This document shows positions 48,048 to 56,708 of a DNA stretch of 64,000 nucleotides, in pieces (position 1 is the first letter of the stretch; every line of letters begins with the position of its first letter). The DNA lies in assembly GCF_017874575.1 (NCBI RefSeq), contig NZ_JAGGLU010000005.1, positions 1 through 64,000 of the forward strand, written 5' to 3'. The notes beneath the pieces were generated by a model. The model did not search any database. It was not told where the DNA came from and saw only the letters and a program-made list of their open reading frames with translations. The translations under genes and the position numbers were made by a program. Origin of the DNA: Lactobacillus colini. Lineage in GTDB: Bacteria; Bacillota; Bacilli; Lactobacillales; Lactobacillaceae.

Positions 48048-49089
48048 GAAAAATATTTTTAGCAAAAAACCAATTAATAAAGATAAATTACTGAAGTATG
48101 GATTCATCAAAAAGGATGGATGTTACTTTTATCAAGCAGATATTATGTCTGGACAATTTCGTGTGGAAGTAATAGTTGATAATGATAAAGTTTCAAGCAA
48201 GGTATATGATAGCGAAACTAATGAAGAGTATGTCTTAGTTCATACAGATAAGCAATATGGTAAATTTGTTGGGCGTGTGAAAGAGGAGTTTTACCAAATA
48301 TTGCAAAACATTGCTGATAATTGCTGTGAAATACAACCATTTTTAACTCCACAAGCTAATCGAATCACTAAAGCTATTGCAAAAAAATTTGCTGAAAAAC
48401 CAGACTTTCCTTTTAAAAAGTTTCCAGATTATGGTTCTTTTAGAAATAAAGCAAATAATAAGTGGTATGGCCTGATTATGAACATTGATAAAAGCAAGCT
48501 TACTAAACTTAAAAAAGATAAGGATAAAAAAATTGAAATTTTAGATCTAAAAGTTAATCCTAGTAATTATAATAAATTACAGGAACAAGTGGTTTTTTAT
48601 CCAGGATATCATATGCATAAAGGAAATTGGATTACAATTATTCTTGATGAATCTGTTAGTGATAACCAGATTATGACTTTACTTGAAAATAGTCGGACAT
48701 TGACGCTTAATAAGCAAGTTTTGAATTCTTACTGGTTAATACCCGCTAATCCTAAATATTATGACATTGGAGCTCATTTTAAGGTGGGACAGACTACTAT
48801 TTGGAAGCAAAGTACAAATATTAAGCCAGGAGATACAATTTTCTTATATGTTACATCACCAGTGAAAGCTATTCGATATCAATGTCAAGTAGAAAAAGTA
48901 AATATACCGTATTCTCATCGTGATAAAAATGTCAATATTGAAAAAATAATGGAAATTAAGGTGCTAAAAGAATACGATAAAAATTTTTGTTCATTTGATA
49001 GGCTCAAAAACTTTGGCATCAAAGCTATCCGTGGACCTAGAAGAGTTTCTAGAGAATTAGTAAATTATTTAAATAAAAATAATAGCTAG
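48037..49089 (+). CDS. MmcQ/YjbR-like protein fused to a C-terminal EVE domain
   Basis: 350 aa from ATG 48037, overlapping rarA by 11 bp; the longer frame upstream is inside rarA. Residues 1-215 show the MmcQ/YjbR DNA-binding pattern (FPFKKFPDYGSFRNKANNKW, WYGLIMNIDK, then EILDLKVNPS and PGYHMHKGNWITIILDESVS). Residues about 225-345 resemble an EVE/PUA-like domain (SYWLIPANPKYYDIGAHF, TIWKQSTNIKPGDTIFLYVT, SPVKAIRYQCQVEK), a fold that reads modified bases. The two parts are normally separate proteins. Co-translation with RarA suggests a role in DNA damage or modified DNA. Confidence 0.75.
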   Translation: MTSEKNIFSKKPINKDKLLKYGFIKKDGCYFYQADIMSGQFRVEVIVDNDKVSSKVYDSETNEEYVLVHTDKQYGKFVGRVKEEFYQILQNIADNCCEIQPFLTPQANRITKAIAKKFAEKPDFPFKKFPDYGSFRNKANNKWYGLIMNIDKSKLTKLKKDKDKKIEILDLKVNPSNYNKLQEQVVFYPGYHMHKGNWITIILDESVSDNQIMTLLENSRTLTLNKQVLNSYWLIPANPKYYDIGAHFKVGQTTIWKQSTNIKPGDTIFLYVTSPVKAIRYQCQVEKVNIPYSHRDKNVNIEKIMEIKVLKEYDKNFCSFDRLKNFGIKAIRGPRRVSRELVNYLNKNNS

Positions 49090-49203
49090 TAATTTCTAGC
49101 TGCAAGTAAATTAGTTTAGTTATTTTAGACACAGTAGGCTAGTTTTTAACTAACAAAGTCGTTAAAATATACGAAAAGTTAGTAGTAATTTTAGGAGGTA
49201 AAT

Positions 49204-49701
49204 ATGATTAGTCCAACTGCAAAGATATATTTAGGTTCACCATTTTATACAGATGCCGAACGTGAACGTGTTCCAAAGGCTAAGGAATTATTAGCTAAGA
49301 ATCCAACAGTATTAAGGGTTCATTTCCCATTTGACCAGGATTTTACGGATCCAGAAGAAGTTAATCCACAAGTAGGTGGCATTCGCTCAATGACTTGGCG
49401 GGTAGGAACTTATCAAAATGACTTAACTGGAATGGTTAATGCGACTTGTGGTGTATTTTTATATGACATGGATCGAATAGATGATGGTTCAGCGTTTGAG
49501 ATAGGATTTATGCGTGCACTACACAAGCCAGTCGTATTAGTTCCATTTACTGAAAAGAAGGAACCAGAGAAGGTAATGAACTTAATGCTAGCTCAAGGTG
49601 TAACTACAATTATTGATGGCAATAGTGAATTTGATCAATTAGCTAATTTTGATTTTAACGCTGTGCCCGCTAAGCCAGTTACGGGTTATAAGATAATTTA
49701 A
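49204..49701 (+). CDS. Nucleoside 2-deoxyribosyltransferase
   Basis: 165 aa after TTAGGAGGTAA. The sequence has KIYLGSPFYTDAERERVPKA, the nucleotide-binding motif FLYDMDRIDDGSAFEIGFMR (catalytic Glu in DGSAFEIG) and the VPQ-like ending typical of lactobacillus NDTs. It swaps bases between deoxyribonucleosides and lets Lactobacillus, which has limited purine synthesis, salvage external DNA precursors. It is a soluble enzyme with its own promoter and terminator. Confidence 0.95.
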   Translation: MISPTAKIYLGSPFYTDAERERVPKAKELLAKNPTVLRVHFPFDQDFTDPEEVNPQVGGIRSMTWRVGTYQNDLTGMVNATCGVFLYDMDRIDDGSAFEIGFMRALHKPVVLVPFTEKKEPEKVMNLMLAQGVTTIIDGNSEFDQLANFDFNAVPAKPVTGYKII

Positions 49702-49719
49702 TATAATCAATTAAAAAGT

Positions 49720-49801
49720 AAAATACCAAGCTATTAAATATACTTTGAGATCCAATTTTGGAATTGGAAGGATCAGTATAATATAGCTTGGTATTTTTTT
49801 A
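49720..49801. terminator. Large bidirectional terminator between convergent genes
   Basis: AAATACCAAGCTAT pairs with ATAGCTTGGTATTT (perfect 14 bp); an inner hairpin (GATCC with GGATC and CAATTTTGGAATTG) sits in the loop. T7 follows on the + strand and A runs precede. It serves both the deoxyribosyltransferase gene and the - strand AraC gene. Confidence 0.92.
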
Positions 49802-50623
49802 ATATTTTTCTTGGTATTTACTTGGCGATATAAGATATTTTTTCTTAAAAAAGCGGAAGAAACTCTGATAACTTGAAAATCCACAAGATAATGCAACATA
49901 TTCAACGCTGTTGGCAGGATCTTTAAGCATTTCACAGGCCTTATCTAATTGATAATCAGTAATGAAGTCCTGGGGACTTTTTTGAGCATATTTTTTAAAA
50001 ATTCGATATGCATAAGACCGGTCAATGTTTAAATAATCAACAATATCTTGGACACTTACATGCTCTTCATAATGATTAGTTATGTATCTAGTAGCAGATT
50101 GAAATAAATCATTAGTAGAAGGGAAGTTGAGTTTTTGATTTCGGTTAGGAAAATGAATTTGTAAAATATTTAGCGCTTCAAATAATTTAGATTGATAAAA
50201 AAAGTCATGGTTGCCTGGTGTAAATGAAGTTGTAACAATCTTTTTGATGCATTCATAAACACCAGGAGCTTGAGTTCTAGAAATTAAGGGATTCTTATGA
50301 GATAGGGAGATTCTCTTCATATAAGTAGGGATGATATTACCGATAAAACGAATCCAATAAAAACTCCACGGATCTGCACTATCTGCCTCCATATAAGTTG
50401 TTTTGTAAGGTTCAATATAAAAAATATCTCCTTGTTTTAAGTGATAAGTTTTTCCATTGCTAATGAAAGTTCCCTTACCAGAAGTTACGCAATGAATCAT
50501 GTAACCACTTCGGCCCATGGGACCATAACTGTGATTAGGTTCTAATTTTTCAAAACCACCAGAAGAAATATAGCAAGCAGAATTATATTCTTCATTGTTA
50601 AAAACTTTACGATAATAATTCAA
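49799..50623 (-). CDS. AraC family regulator of the downstream sugar cluster
   Basis: 274 aa. N-terminal cupin-like sensor (GKGTFISNGKTYHLKQGDIF, then IEPYKTTYMEADSADPWSFY). Two C-terminal HTH motifs: VQDIVDYLNIDRSYAYRIFK and SVEYVALSCGFSSYQSFFRF, with the KYLISPSKYQEKY end typical of AraC/XylS. It lies divergent to the PTS-GH32-GH36 operon with about 150 bp between, so it very likely activates it in response to a raffinose/sucrose-type sugar, like MsmR/RafR. A cre-like site sits between the two. Confidence 0.9.
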   Translation of the reverse strand: MNYYRKVFNNEEYNSACYISSGGFEKLEPNHSYGPMGRSGYMIHCVTSGKGTFISNGKTYHLKQGDIFYIEPYKTTYMEADSADPWSFYWIRFIGNIIPTYMKRISLSHKNPLISRTQAPGVYECIKKIVTTSFTPGNHDFFYQSKLFEALNILQIHFPNRNQKLNFPSTNDLFQSATRYITNHYEEHVSVQDIVDYLNIDRSYAYRIFKKYAQKSPQDFITDYQLDKACEMLKDPANSVEYVALSCGFSSYQSFFRFFKKKYLISPSKYQEKY

Positions 50624-50673
50624 TTTAGATCACCTATGCAACATTTTAACATATCGATACAACAATATAATAT

Positions 50674-50690
50674 TTAGTAATCGCTTACAA
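50674..50690 (-). promoter_or_regulatory. Catabolite-responsive element (cre) candidate
   Basis: Read on the - strand, TTGTAAGCGATTACTAA matches the CcpA consensus WTGNAARCGNWWNCAWW at all positions but one. It lies between the divergent AraC gene and the PTS gene, so glucose repression of the cluster is expected. Confidence 0.65.
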
Positions 50691-50781
50691 ACAAGTATCA
50701 TAATAATTGTCAAAGGGAAAATAATAAATCATGATTTTTTAAGTACCGCTAATAATATTTGATTTGTGAGGGAAAACAATT

Positions 50782-52236
50782 ATGAATAAGGAAGAAAAAT
50801 CCTTTGCTGAAATTACTAAAGCCGTTGTTCCAGCTATTGGAGGTAAGGAAAACGCAGTTGAAGCATTTCACTGCGCGACAAGATTACGCATCAATTTAAA
50901 AGATTTGTCTAAAGTAAAAACCGAAGACTTGGCAGATTTACCCTTAGTAAAGGGAGTTAATCTAAATACCGCTAGCAAGCAACTGCAACTAATTATTGGG
51001 CCAGGATTAGTCGATAGGGCTACAGAATATTTCATTGATCATTCTGGTATTCCTGGGCAAGCTAGTGCTGCTACAGAAGCCTCAGGTCGTAGTGAGGGAG
51101 CAAAAGAAGCTCAAAAGCGTAATTTATTTCAAGGTTTTTTGGATGATTTAACTGGTGTATTTACCGAAGTTTTACCAGCTATCTTAGCAGGTGGTATTTT
51201 AATTGGGTTAAATAATTTATTGACTCAAAGAATATTTGGACCAGAATCTTTAACAAAGATGTTCCCTGGTATTTCTGGTATTAGTCAAATAATTAGTATT
51301 GGTGCTGGAGGCATCTTTGCCATGTTACCACTGATTATTGCTTATTCTGCTACTAAGCGTTATGGTGGACGTCCAGTACTTGGCTTAGCAATCGGTACAG
51401 TAATGATGTCACAATCTTTGCCATCGATGTCGGATGTTGCTACTAAGGCTGCTAAACCACTAATTGCAAATGTATTTGGCTGGCATGTTTCCATGAATAG
51501 TTTTGGCGGACAAATTATTGTTGCCTTAATTATGGGCTGGTTAGTGGCTAAGCTTGATAATTATTTACAAAAACATTTACCTGGTGTCATTCAATTTGTA
51601 TTGGCACCAATGTTAACTATTTTAATTTCATCATTTGCATTATTTTTGGTTGTAGGACCAATTGGAGTCACACTTTCTAACTGGATCACTACTGGATTAT
51701 TGTGGGTAGCTAATACTTTGGGTATCTTTGGATATGCTGCCTTCTCTGGGGTACAACAATTAATTGTTATTACTGGTTTACATAATATGTTTGGAGCTGT
51801 TGAAACACAATTAATTGCGACGACTAAATACGATTTCCTGAATCCATTAATGTCAGTAGCTTTAATGGGACAAGGTGGGGGCGTTATTGCGTACTTTATT
51901 TTAAATCGCAAAAATAAAAAGGCTAAAGAGATATCCATATCTGCTTTCTTCTCCATTTTGTTTGGAATTTCTGAACCAGCCATTTTTGGTATTAATTTAG
52001 TTAAAAAATATCCGTTAATTGGTGGTTGTATTGGTGGGGCAATTGCCGGAGCTTATGTATATTTGACTAAGTTAACAGCAGTTGCATTTGGTACTACTGG
52101 ATTAACAGGAATTGCAATTGCTGCTCCACAAAATAATGGTTATATAAATTACTTTATTGCTAATTTAATTGGATTAGTGTTTGGTTGTGTATTTTCACTA
52201 GTGATGGCAAAATTTATTAACCCTGATAAAAAGTAG
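50782..52236 (+). CDS. PTS sucrose/beta-glucoside-type transporter EIIBC
   Basis: 484 aa. EIIB domain (residues 1-85) with the phosphorylated Cys in FHCATRLRINL (Cys 31). EIIC domain (about 115-480) with ten hydrophobic segments and motifs LPAILAGGILIGLNN, SATKRYGGRPVLGLAIG and GISEPAIFGINL. No EIIA domain is fused, so phosphate must come from a EIIA made elsewhere. With the GH32 and GH36 genes it should import sucrose and perhaps an alpha-galactoside such as raffinose. The start follows GTGAGGGAAAAC. Confidence 0.9.
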   Translation: MNKEEKSFAEITKAVVPAIGGKENAVEAFHCATRLRINLKDLSKVKTEDLADLPLVKGVNLNTASKQLQLIIGPGLVDRATEYFIDHSGIPGQASAATEASGRSEGAKEAQKRNLFQGFLDDLTGVFTEVLPAILAGGILIGLNNLLTQRIFGPESLTKMFPGISGISQIISIGAGGIFAMLPLIIAYSATKRYGGRPVLGLAIGTVMMSQSLPSMSDVATKAAKPLIANVFGWHVSMNSFGGQIIVALIMGWLVAKLDNYLQKHLPGVIQFVLAPMLTILISSFALFLVVGPIGVTLSNWITTGLLWVANTLGIFGYAAFSGVQQLIVITGLHNMFGAVETQLIATTKYDFLNPLMSVALMGQGGGVIAYFILNRKNKKAKEISISAFFSILFGISEPAIFGINLVKKYPLIGGCIGGAIAGAYVYLTKLTAVAFGTTGLTGIAIAAPQNNGYINYFIANLIGLVFGCVFSLVMAKFINPDKK

Positions 52237-52245
52237 GAAAATTTA

Positions 52246-53793
52246 ATGACAAATCGTAGAGCAAATTATATTAATATGGTGGATCACCTAACTGATATAC
52301 CACTAACTAATATAGAAAAAGAAACCAATTTAACTAGAGAAAGTCCATATCGACAAAATTTTCACATTGAAAGTGAAAGTGGAAGTTTAGGTGATCCTAA
52401 TGGATTTTCATATTTTAACAAGAATTATCATCTTTTTTACCAATGGTCACCATTAGAATTTAGTCAAAATCCTCATTATACTCATCATGGCTGGAAACAT
52501 TTATGTTCGCCAGACTTAATTCATTGGCAAGACTTAGGTGCAGGAATGGAAAGTGACACTCGCTACGATAAGTATGGTACTTATTCTGGGAGTGCTTTTC
52601 CAGTAGATGATAAGTTATTTATCATGTATACAGGAAATACCTGGGTAAATACTGAAAGTGATGACGATTGGCAAAGAATTCCTTATCAGATTGGGGCTTG
52701 GATGGAAGCCAATAATAAAATAAAAAAAGTATGTACCCCTTTTATTACTGGCACTTTGAAAGGTTATACTGGACATTTTCGCGACCCTAAAGTATTTAAA
52801 AAGCATGATAAATATTATGCAGTGTTAGGAATACAGCGAAATAATCAAACTGGTAGTGCGGTTTTAGCAGAGAGTGATGATTTACATAATTGGCAAATTT
52901 TAGGTGAGATTAAAACTAATCACAATAAGTTTGGCTATATGTGGGAATGCCCTGACTACTATGAATTAGATGACAAAGGTATCTTAGCTTTTTGTCCTCA
53001 AGGGTTAGAGTCTGAAGACAATAAGTTTTGTAATATTTATCAAAGTGGCTATTTAATTGGTAAGCCATTGAATATGTCAGACAGAAATTTTGTTTGTGGT
53101 AAATTTCATGAATTAGACAAAGGATTTGACTTTTATGCCATGCAAACTACTAAAGACAAAAAAGGTCGACGAATCTTAATGGCTTGGATGGGTTTACCAG
53201 AAATCGTGTATCCAACTGTTAAGTATCACTATACAGGCTGTATGATTTTTCCTAGAGAATTAAAATTAGAAAATAATGTGATTGTTCAGCAGCCAGTTGC
53301 TGAAATTAAAGATTTATATTCTAAAAAATATCAGATTACAGCATCCCTTAATAATAAAAGAATTGAGATTAAAGCCGGTAAGCAAAATAGCCGTGATATC
53401 GAATTAGCAATTGTTGGTCACAATGATGCTACTATCTTAGATTTATTTGCAAACAAAAATAATAGCCGTCATTTACGACTAATTTTTAATCGTAAAAAGC
53501 AAAAATTTATCGTAGATCGTAGTTGTAGTGGCCTTGAAATTGCTAGTAGCTATGGAACTAGCCGCAGTTGTTATTTAGACCAGAGCAAGCTAATTAAGGT
53601 AAGAATTTTACAAGATGTATCTTCAGCAGAGATTTTCTTAAACAACGGCAAGGAAGTTTTTTCAATGAGGATATTTCCAGACGATATGCAAAATTTTATT
53701 TATCTAACTAGTGAAAATGGTGAAGCTAAAATTAAAGCAACTATTAATCAGTTAAAAGTAAGTAAGGTGGGCATGAGTCTAAAAGATAATTAG
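52246..53793 (+). CDS. Sucrose-6-phosphate hydrolase / beta-fructosidase (GH32)
   Basis: 515 aa, 9 bp after the PTS gene. Catalytic trio: GDPNGFSYF (nucleophile Asp about 50), FRDPKVF (stabiliser Asp about 180), WECPDYYEL (acid/base Glu about 233). C-terminal beta-sandwich follows (about 350-515). No signal peptide, so it acts on intracellular, PTS-phosphorylated substrate. The residue before Asp50 is Gly, where many family members have Asn. The neighbour GH36 would remove the galactose of raffinose sugars. Confidence 0.93.
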   Translation: MTNRRANYINMVDHLTDIPLTNIEKETNLTRESPYRQNFHIESESGSLGDPNGFSYFNKNYHLFYQWSPLEFSQNPHYTHHGWKHLCSPDLIHWQDLGAGMESDTRYDKYGTYSGSAFPVDDKLFIMYTGNTWVNTESDDDWQRIPYQIGAWMEANNKIKKVCTPFITGTLKGYTGHFRDPKVFKKHDKYYAVLGIQRNNQTGSAVLAESDDLHNWQILGEIKTNHNKFGYMWECPDYYELDDKGILAFCPQGLESEDNKFCNIYQSGYLIGKPLNMSDRNFVCGKFHELDKGFDFYAMQTTKDKKGRRILMAWMGLPEIVYPTVKYHYTGCMIFPRELKLENNVIVQQPVAEIKDLYSKKYQITASLNNKRIEIKAGKQNSRDIELAIVGHNDATILDLFANKNNSRHLRLIFNRKKQKFIVDRSCSGLEIASSYGTSRSCYLDQSKLIKVRILQDVSSAEIFLNNGKEVFSMRIFPDDMQNFIYLTSENGEAKIKATINQLKVSKVGMSLKDN

Positions 53794-53810
53794 AATAATA
53801 AGGATTAACA

Positions 53811-56027
53811 ATGATTGATGTTATAGATAATAAATATTTTAATATTTACAATGATAAGATTAGTTATATTTTTTATATAATGCCTAATAATCAGTTAGGG
53901 CATTTATATTATGGTGCAAGCTTAGGAAAGTTGGGTATAGCTGACTTAAAATATTTATCTGATCATTCTAATCGTAGTGCAGAAATTACAGAGTACGATT
54001 CAGAATTAAAGGATTTTTCTTTGGGTGATCGAATGCAGGAATATCCTGTCTTTGGAACCTCAGATTACCGTGAAGGCATGTTGGATTTAAAGTTAGGTCA
54101 AGAAATTATCTATACTGATTTTAAATTTAATCATTATAAAGTTACTCACGGAAAAGCTAGAAAGAATTACCCTGTAAGTTATGGGGACAATAGTGATAAT
54201 CTTGTTATTGATCTAATAGATGAAGATCATAAGTTAGAATTACAACTATTATATACAATATATTCTGATTCCAGCGCTATTGTACGTTCTAATAAGATAC
54301 ATAACTTAAGTTTGAAAGTTTATCAAATAGAAAATATTCAAAGCCTAGCCTTAGATATTCCAAAATCAGACTTTGATTTTTTACAACTTTCTGGTGCTTG
54401 GATTAAAGAAAGACATATTAAAAAACGAAATCTTGAACAAGGCATTACTAAGATAGAGTCACTTCGAGGCGGTTCTGGTCATCAGAATAACCCGTTTATT
54501 GCTTTAGTAGCTAAGAATGTAGATTTAAGCAATGGAGAAATTTATGCAAGCAATTTAATTTATTCAGGTAATTTTGTCAGTCAGGTTCAAGTTGATGCAT
54601 GGAACACCAGTAGATTGATGACGGGGATAAATCCAAGTTATTTTGAATGGAAGTTAGAGCCAGGACAAACATTTACTAGTCCTGAAGCGGTTTTATTTTA
54701 TACTAAAGATGGCTACAATGGTTTGATGAATGAAACTCATCTATTTGTAAAAGAACATATAATCTCTAAAAAATGGCATAATAAAGCGCGACCTATTGTG
54801 ATCAATAATTGGGAAGCAACCTATTTTGATTTTAGTGAAGATAAGTTACTAAGCTTGGCCACTAAAACAAAGAGTTTAGGGATTGAGTGCTTTGTTTTAG
54901 ACGATGGCTGGTTTGGACAAAGAAATAATGATACTAGTTCTTTAGGTAATTGGACGGTTAATAAACAGAAGTTTCCTCATGGATTAAAGCATTTTGGCGA
55001 TAAGATTCATGATCTAGGAATGCAATTTGGGCTATGGTTTGAGCCAGAAATGGTATCACCAGATGCGCCTATTTATCAAAAACATCCCAATTGGATAGTT
55101 CACCACCCGTATTCTCGCTATTCAATCGGCCGCAATCAATATGTGTTAGACTTTTCTAATCCTCAAGTGGTGGACAATATTTTTAATCAAATGTGTAAAA
55201 TCTTAGACACAGTTAAGATTGATTATATTAAGTGGGACATGAACCGTCACATAAGTGAAGCGTATTCCCCTTATTTAAAGAAAAAATCTCTTCCACAGGG
55301 CGAATTTTACTATCGGTATATTCAAGGCGTTTATCACCTTTATCATAAATTGTTAACGCGATATCCTAATTTGCTAATTGAGGGATGTGCAAGTGGTGGA
55401 GGTAGATTTGATTTAGGAATTATGTATTACAGTCCTCAGGTTTGGCCAAGTGATGATAGTGATGCTGGTGAAAGATTAGATATTTTAACTGGAACAATGC
55501 TAGCTTATCCGTTGTCTGTATTTAGCAATCATGTATCAGCCGTTCCTAATGAACAAACAGGGCGAATAACTAACTTAAAATTTAGACAAGAGTTTAATTC
55601 ATTTGGGTTACTAGGCTATGAATTAGATCTTAATAAGCTTTCAACAAATGAACAAGAAGAGATTAAACAGCACATTGCTTGGTATAAACAATATCGTAAT
55701 CTATTAACAAATGGAAATTTTTCCCAACTTATTCCCCTTAATAATAAAAATGAATATGCCTGGAGTTGTTCAAACGAAAAAGAAATACTTATTGGATTTT
55801 ATCGCAAATTAGTAACTGCCAATGAAAGTTTAAAATCATATATACCGCTTAAAAATATAAATGACCAAGCTTTGTATAGAATTAATGGTCAAAATATTAT
55901 AAGTGGAAAAATTTTATCTAAAATTGGTTTACAATTGCCTTATCAATTAAATGGTTGGAATAAAGAAACAGCACAATTGAGTGGTGACTTTCAATCTCAT
56001 ATATTCGTAATTAAACAAGTAGATTAA
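53811..56027 (+). CDS. Alpha-galactosidase (GH36)
   Basis: 738 aa; ATAAGGATTAAC precedes the ATG. Family GH36 marks: NNWEATYFDFSEDKLLSLA, VLDDGWFGQRNNDTSSLGNW, KWDMNRH (nucleophile Asp about 476), and SDDSDAGERL (acid/base Asp about 548). N-terminal beta-supersandwich, central TIM barrel and C-terminal beta domain give the normal length. It is cytoplasmic. It should free galactose from raffinose/stachyose or melibiose taken up by the upstream PTS or another carrier. It is the last gene of the operon and ends before a terminator. Confidence 0.95.
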   Translation: MIDVIDNKYFNIYNDKISYIFYIMPNNQLGHLYYGASLGKLGIADLKYLSDHSNRSAEITEYDSELKDFSLGDRMQEYPVFGTSDYREGMLDLKLGQEIIYTDFKFNHYKVTHGKARKNYPVSYGDNSDNLVIDLIDEDHKLELQLLYTIYSDSSAIVRSNKIHNLSLKVYQIENIQSLALDIPKSDFDFLQLSGAWIKERHIKKRNLEQGITKIESLRGGSGHQNNPFIALVAKNVDLSNGEIYASNLIYSGNFVSQVQVDAWNTSRLMTGINPSYFEWKLEPGQTFTSPEAVLFYTKDGYNGLMNETHLFVKEHIISKKWHNKARPIVINNWEATYFDFSEDKLLSLATKTKSLGIECFVLDDGWFGQRNNDTSSLGNWTVNKQKFPHGLKHFGDKIHDLGMQFGLWFEPEMVSPDAPIYQKHPNWIVHHPYSRYSIGRNQYVLDFSNPQVVDNIFNQMCKILDTVKIDYIKWDMNRHISEAYSPYLKKKSLPQGEFYYRYIQGVYHLYHKLLTRYPNLLIEGCASGGGRFDLGIMYYSPQVWPSDDSDAGERLDILTGTMLAYPLSVFSNHVSAVPNEQTGRITNLKFRQEFNSFGLLGYELDLNKLSTNEQEEIKQHIAWYKQYRNLLTNGNFSQLIPLNNKNEYAWSCSNEKEILIGFYRKLVTANESLKSYIPLKNINDQALYRINGQNIISGKILSKIGLQLPYQLNGWNKETAQLSGDFQSHIFVIKQVD

Positions 56028-56044
56028 CTGCAAGTTTAGATCAG

Positions 56045-56084
56045 TAAGTCGCTCTGGAGACATTCTCTAGAGTGGCTTATTTTT
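56045..56084 (+). terminator. Terminator of the sugar operon
   Basis: TAAGTCGCTCT pairs with AGAGTGGCTTA (one G-T) around GGAGACATTCTCT, then TTTTT. Confidence 0.85.
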
Positions 56085-56175
56085 GCTTATATGAGGTCAA
56101 ATTATAATCAAGCGAATCTTTTTTATTATTTAGAAGATGATGCTAAAATAAAAAATTAAGAAAGGGAGAGAGAGG

Positions 56176-56679
56176 ATGGAAATTATTTATCGTCCCGTAC
56201 AAGCTAAGGACCTAAAAGAAATTGTTGAATTGGAAGCTGATGCATTTCATATGAGTAGAGAAATGGTCCAAAATGATATGGTCGGAAGAATTACGAATTA
56301 TCCAGATACATTTTGGGTGGCTGAAGATAAAGAAACCAATAGAGTTGTTGGACATATTTTTGGCCCTGCATTTGCTAAAAAGTATATTGAAGACGAAATA
56401 TACTTTAAAAATCATCCTAATAGGGTAGAAGATGATTATCAAATGATTCTAAGTTTAGCAGTTTTACCAGAATATCGCCTTAATGGAATCGCCAGTCATT
56501 TATTAGCTAAATTAGAAGCTGTTGCTTCAAGTCAGGAAAGAAAAGCTTTATCTTTGACTTGCAGAGATGAGCTAATAAACTTTTATGAAAAGTTTGGCTA
56601 TCAAAATGAAGGCACAGCACAAAACTTACCAGGTGAAACCTTATACAATATGGTTAAGCAAATAAAGAAAAAGAAATAA
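56176..56679 (+). CDS. GNAT family N-acetyltransferase
   Basis: 167 aa after AGAAAGGGAGAGAGAGG. Family features: IIYRPVQAKDLKEIVELEA at the N-terminus, LSLAVLPEYRLNGIASHLLA (acetyl-CoA loop, R-x-x-G-I/A) and FYEKFGYQNEGTAQNLPGE. The arrangement resembles the AANAT/serotonin-acetylase-like subgroup. Substrate unknown. It converges with the DUF218 gene over a shared bidirectional terminator. Confidence 0.88.
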   Translation: MEIIYRPVQAKDLKEIVELEADAFHMSREMVQNDMVGRITNYPDTFWVAEDKETNRVVGHIFGPAFAKKYIEDEIYFKNHPNRVEDDYQMILSLAVLPEYRLNGIASHLLAKLEAVASSQERKALSLTCRDELINFYEKFGYQNEGTAQNLPGETLYNMVKQIKKKK

Positions 56680-56708
56680 GATGTTCAAAAAGTGAACATC
56701 TTATTTTA
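56674..56708. terminator. Bidirectional terminator between the GNAT and DUF218 genes
   Basis: AAATAAGATGTTCA and TGAACATCTTATTT pair perfectly (14 bp) around an AAAAG loop; the stem includes the stop codon of the GNAT gene. T runs flank both sides. Confidence 0.92.

Noticed and set aside
49720-49801. Riboswitch or T-box leader
   Set aside because: The structure is a symmetric hairpin between convergent gene ends, with no downstream gene in the right orientation; a bidirectional terminator explains it.
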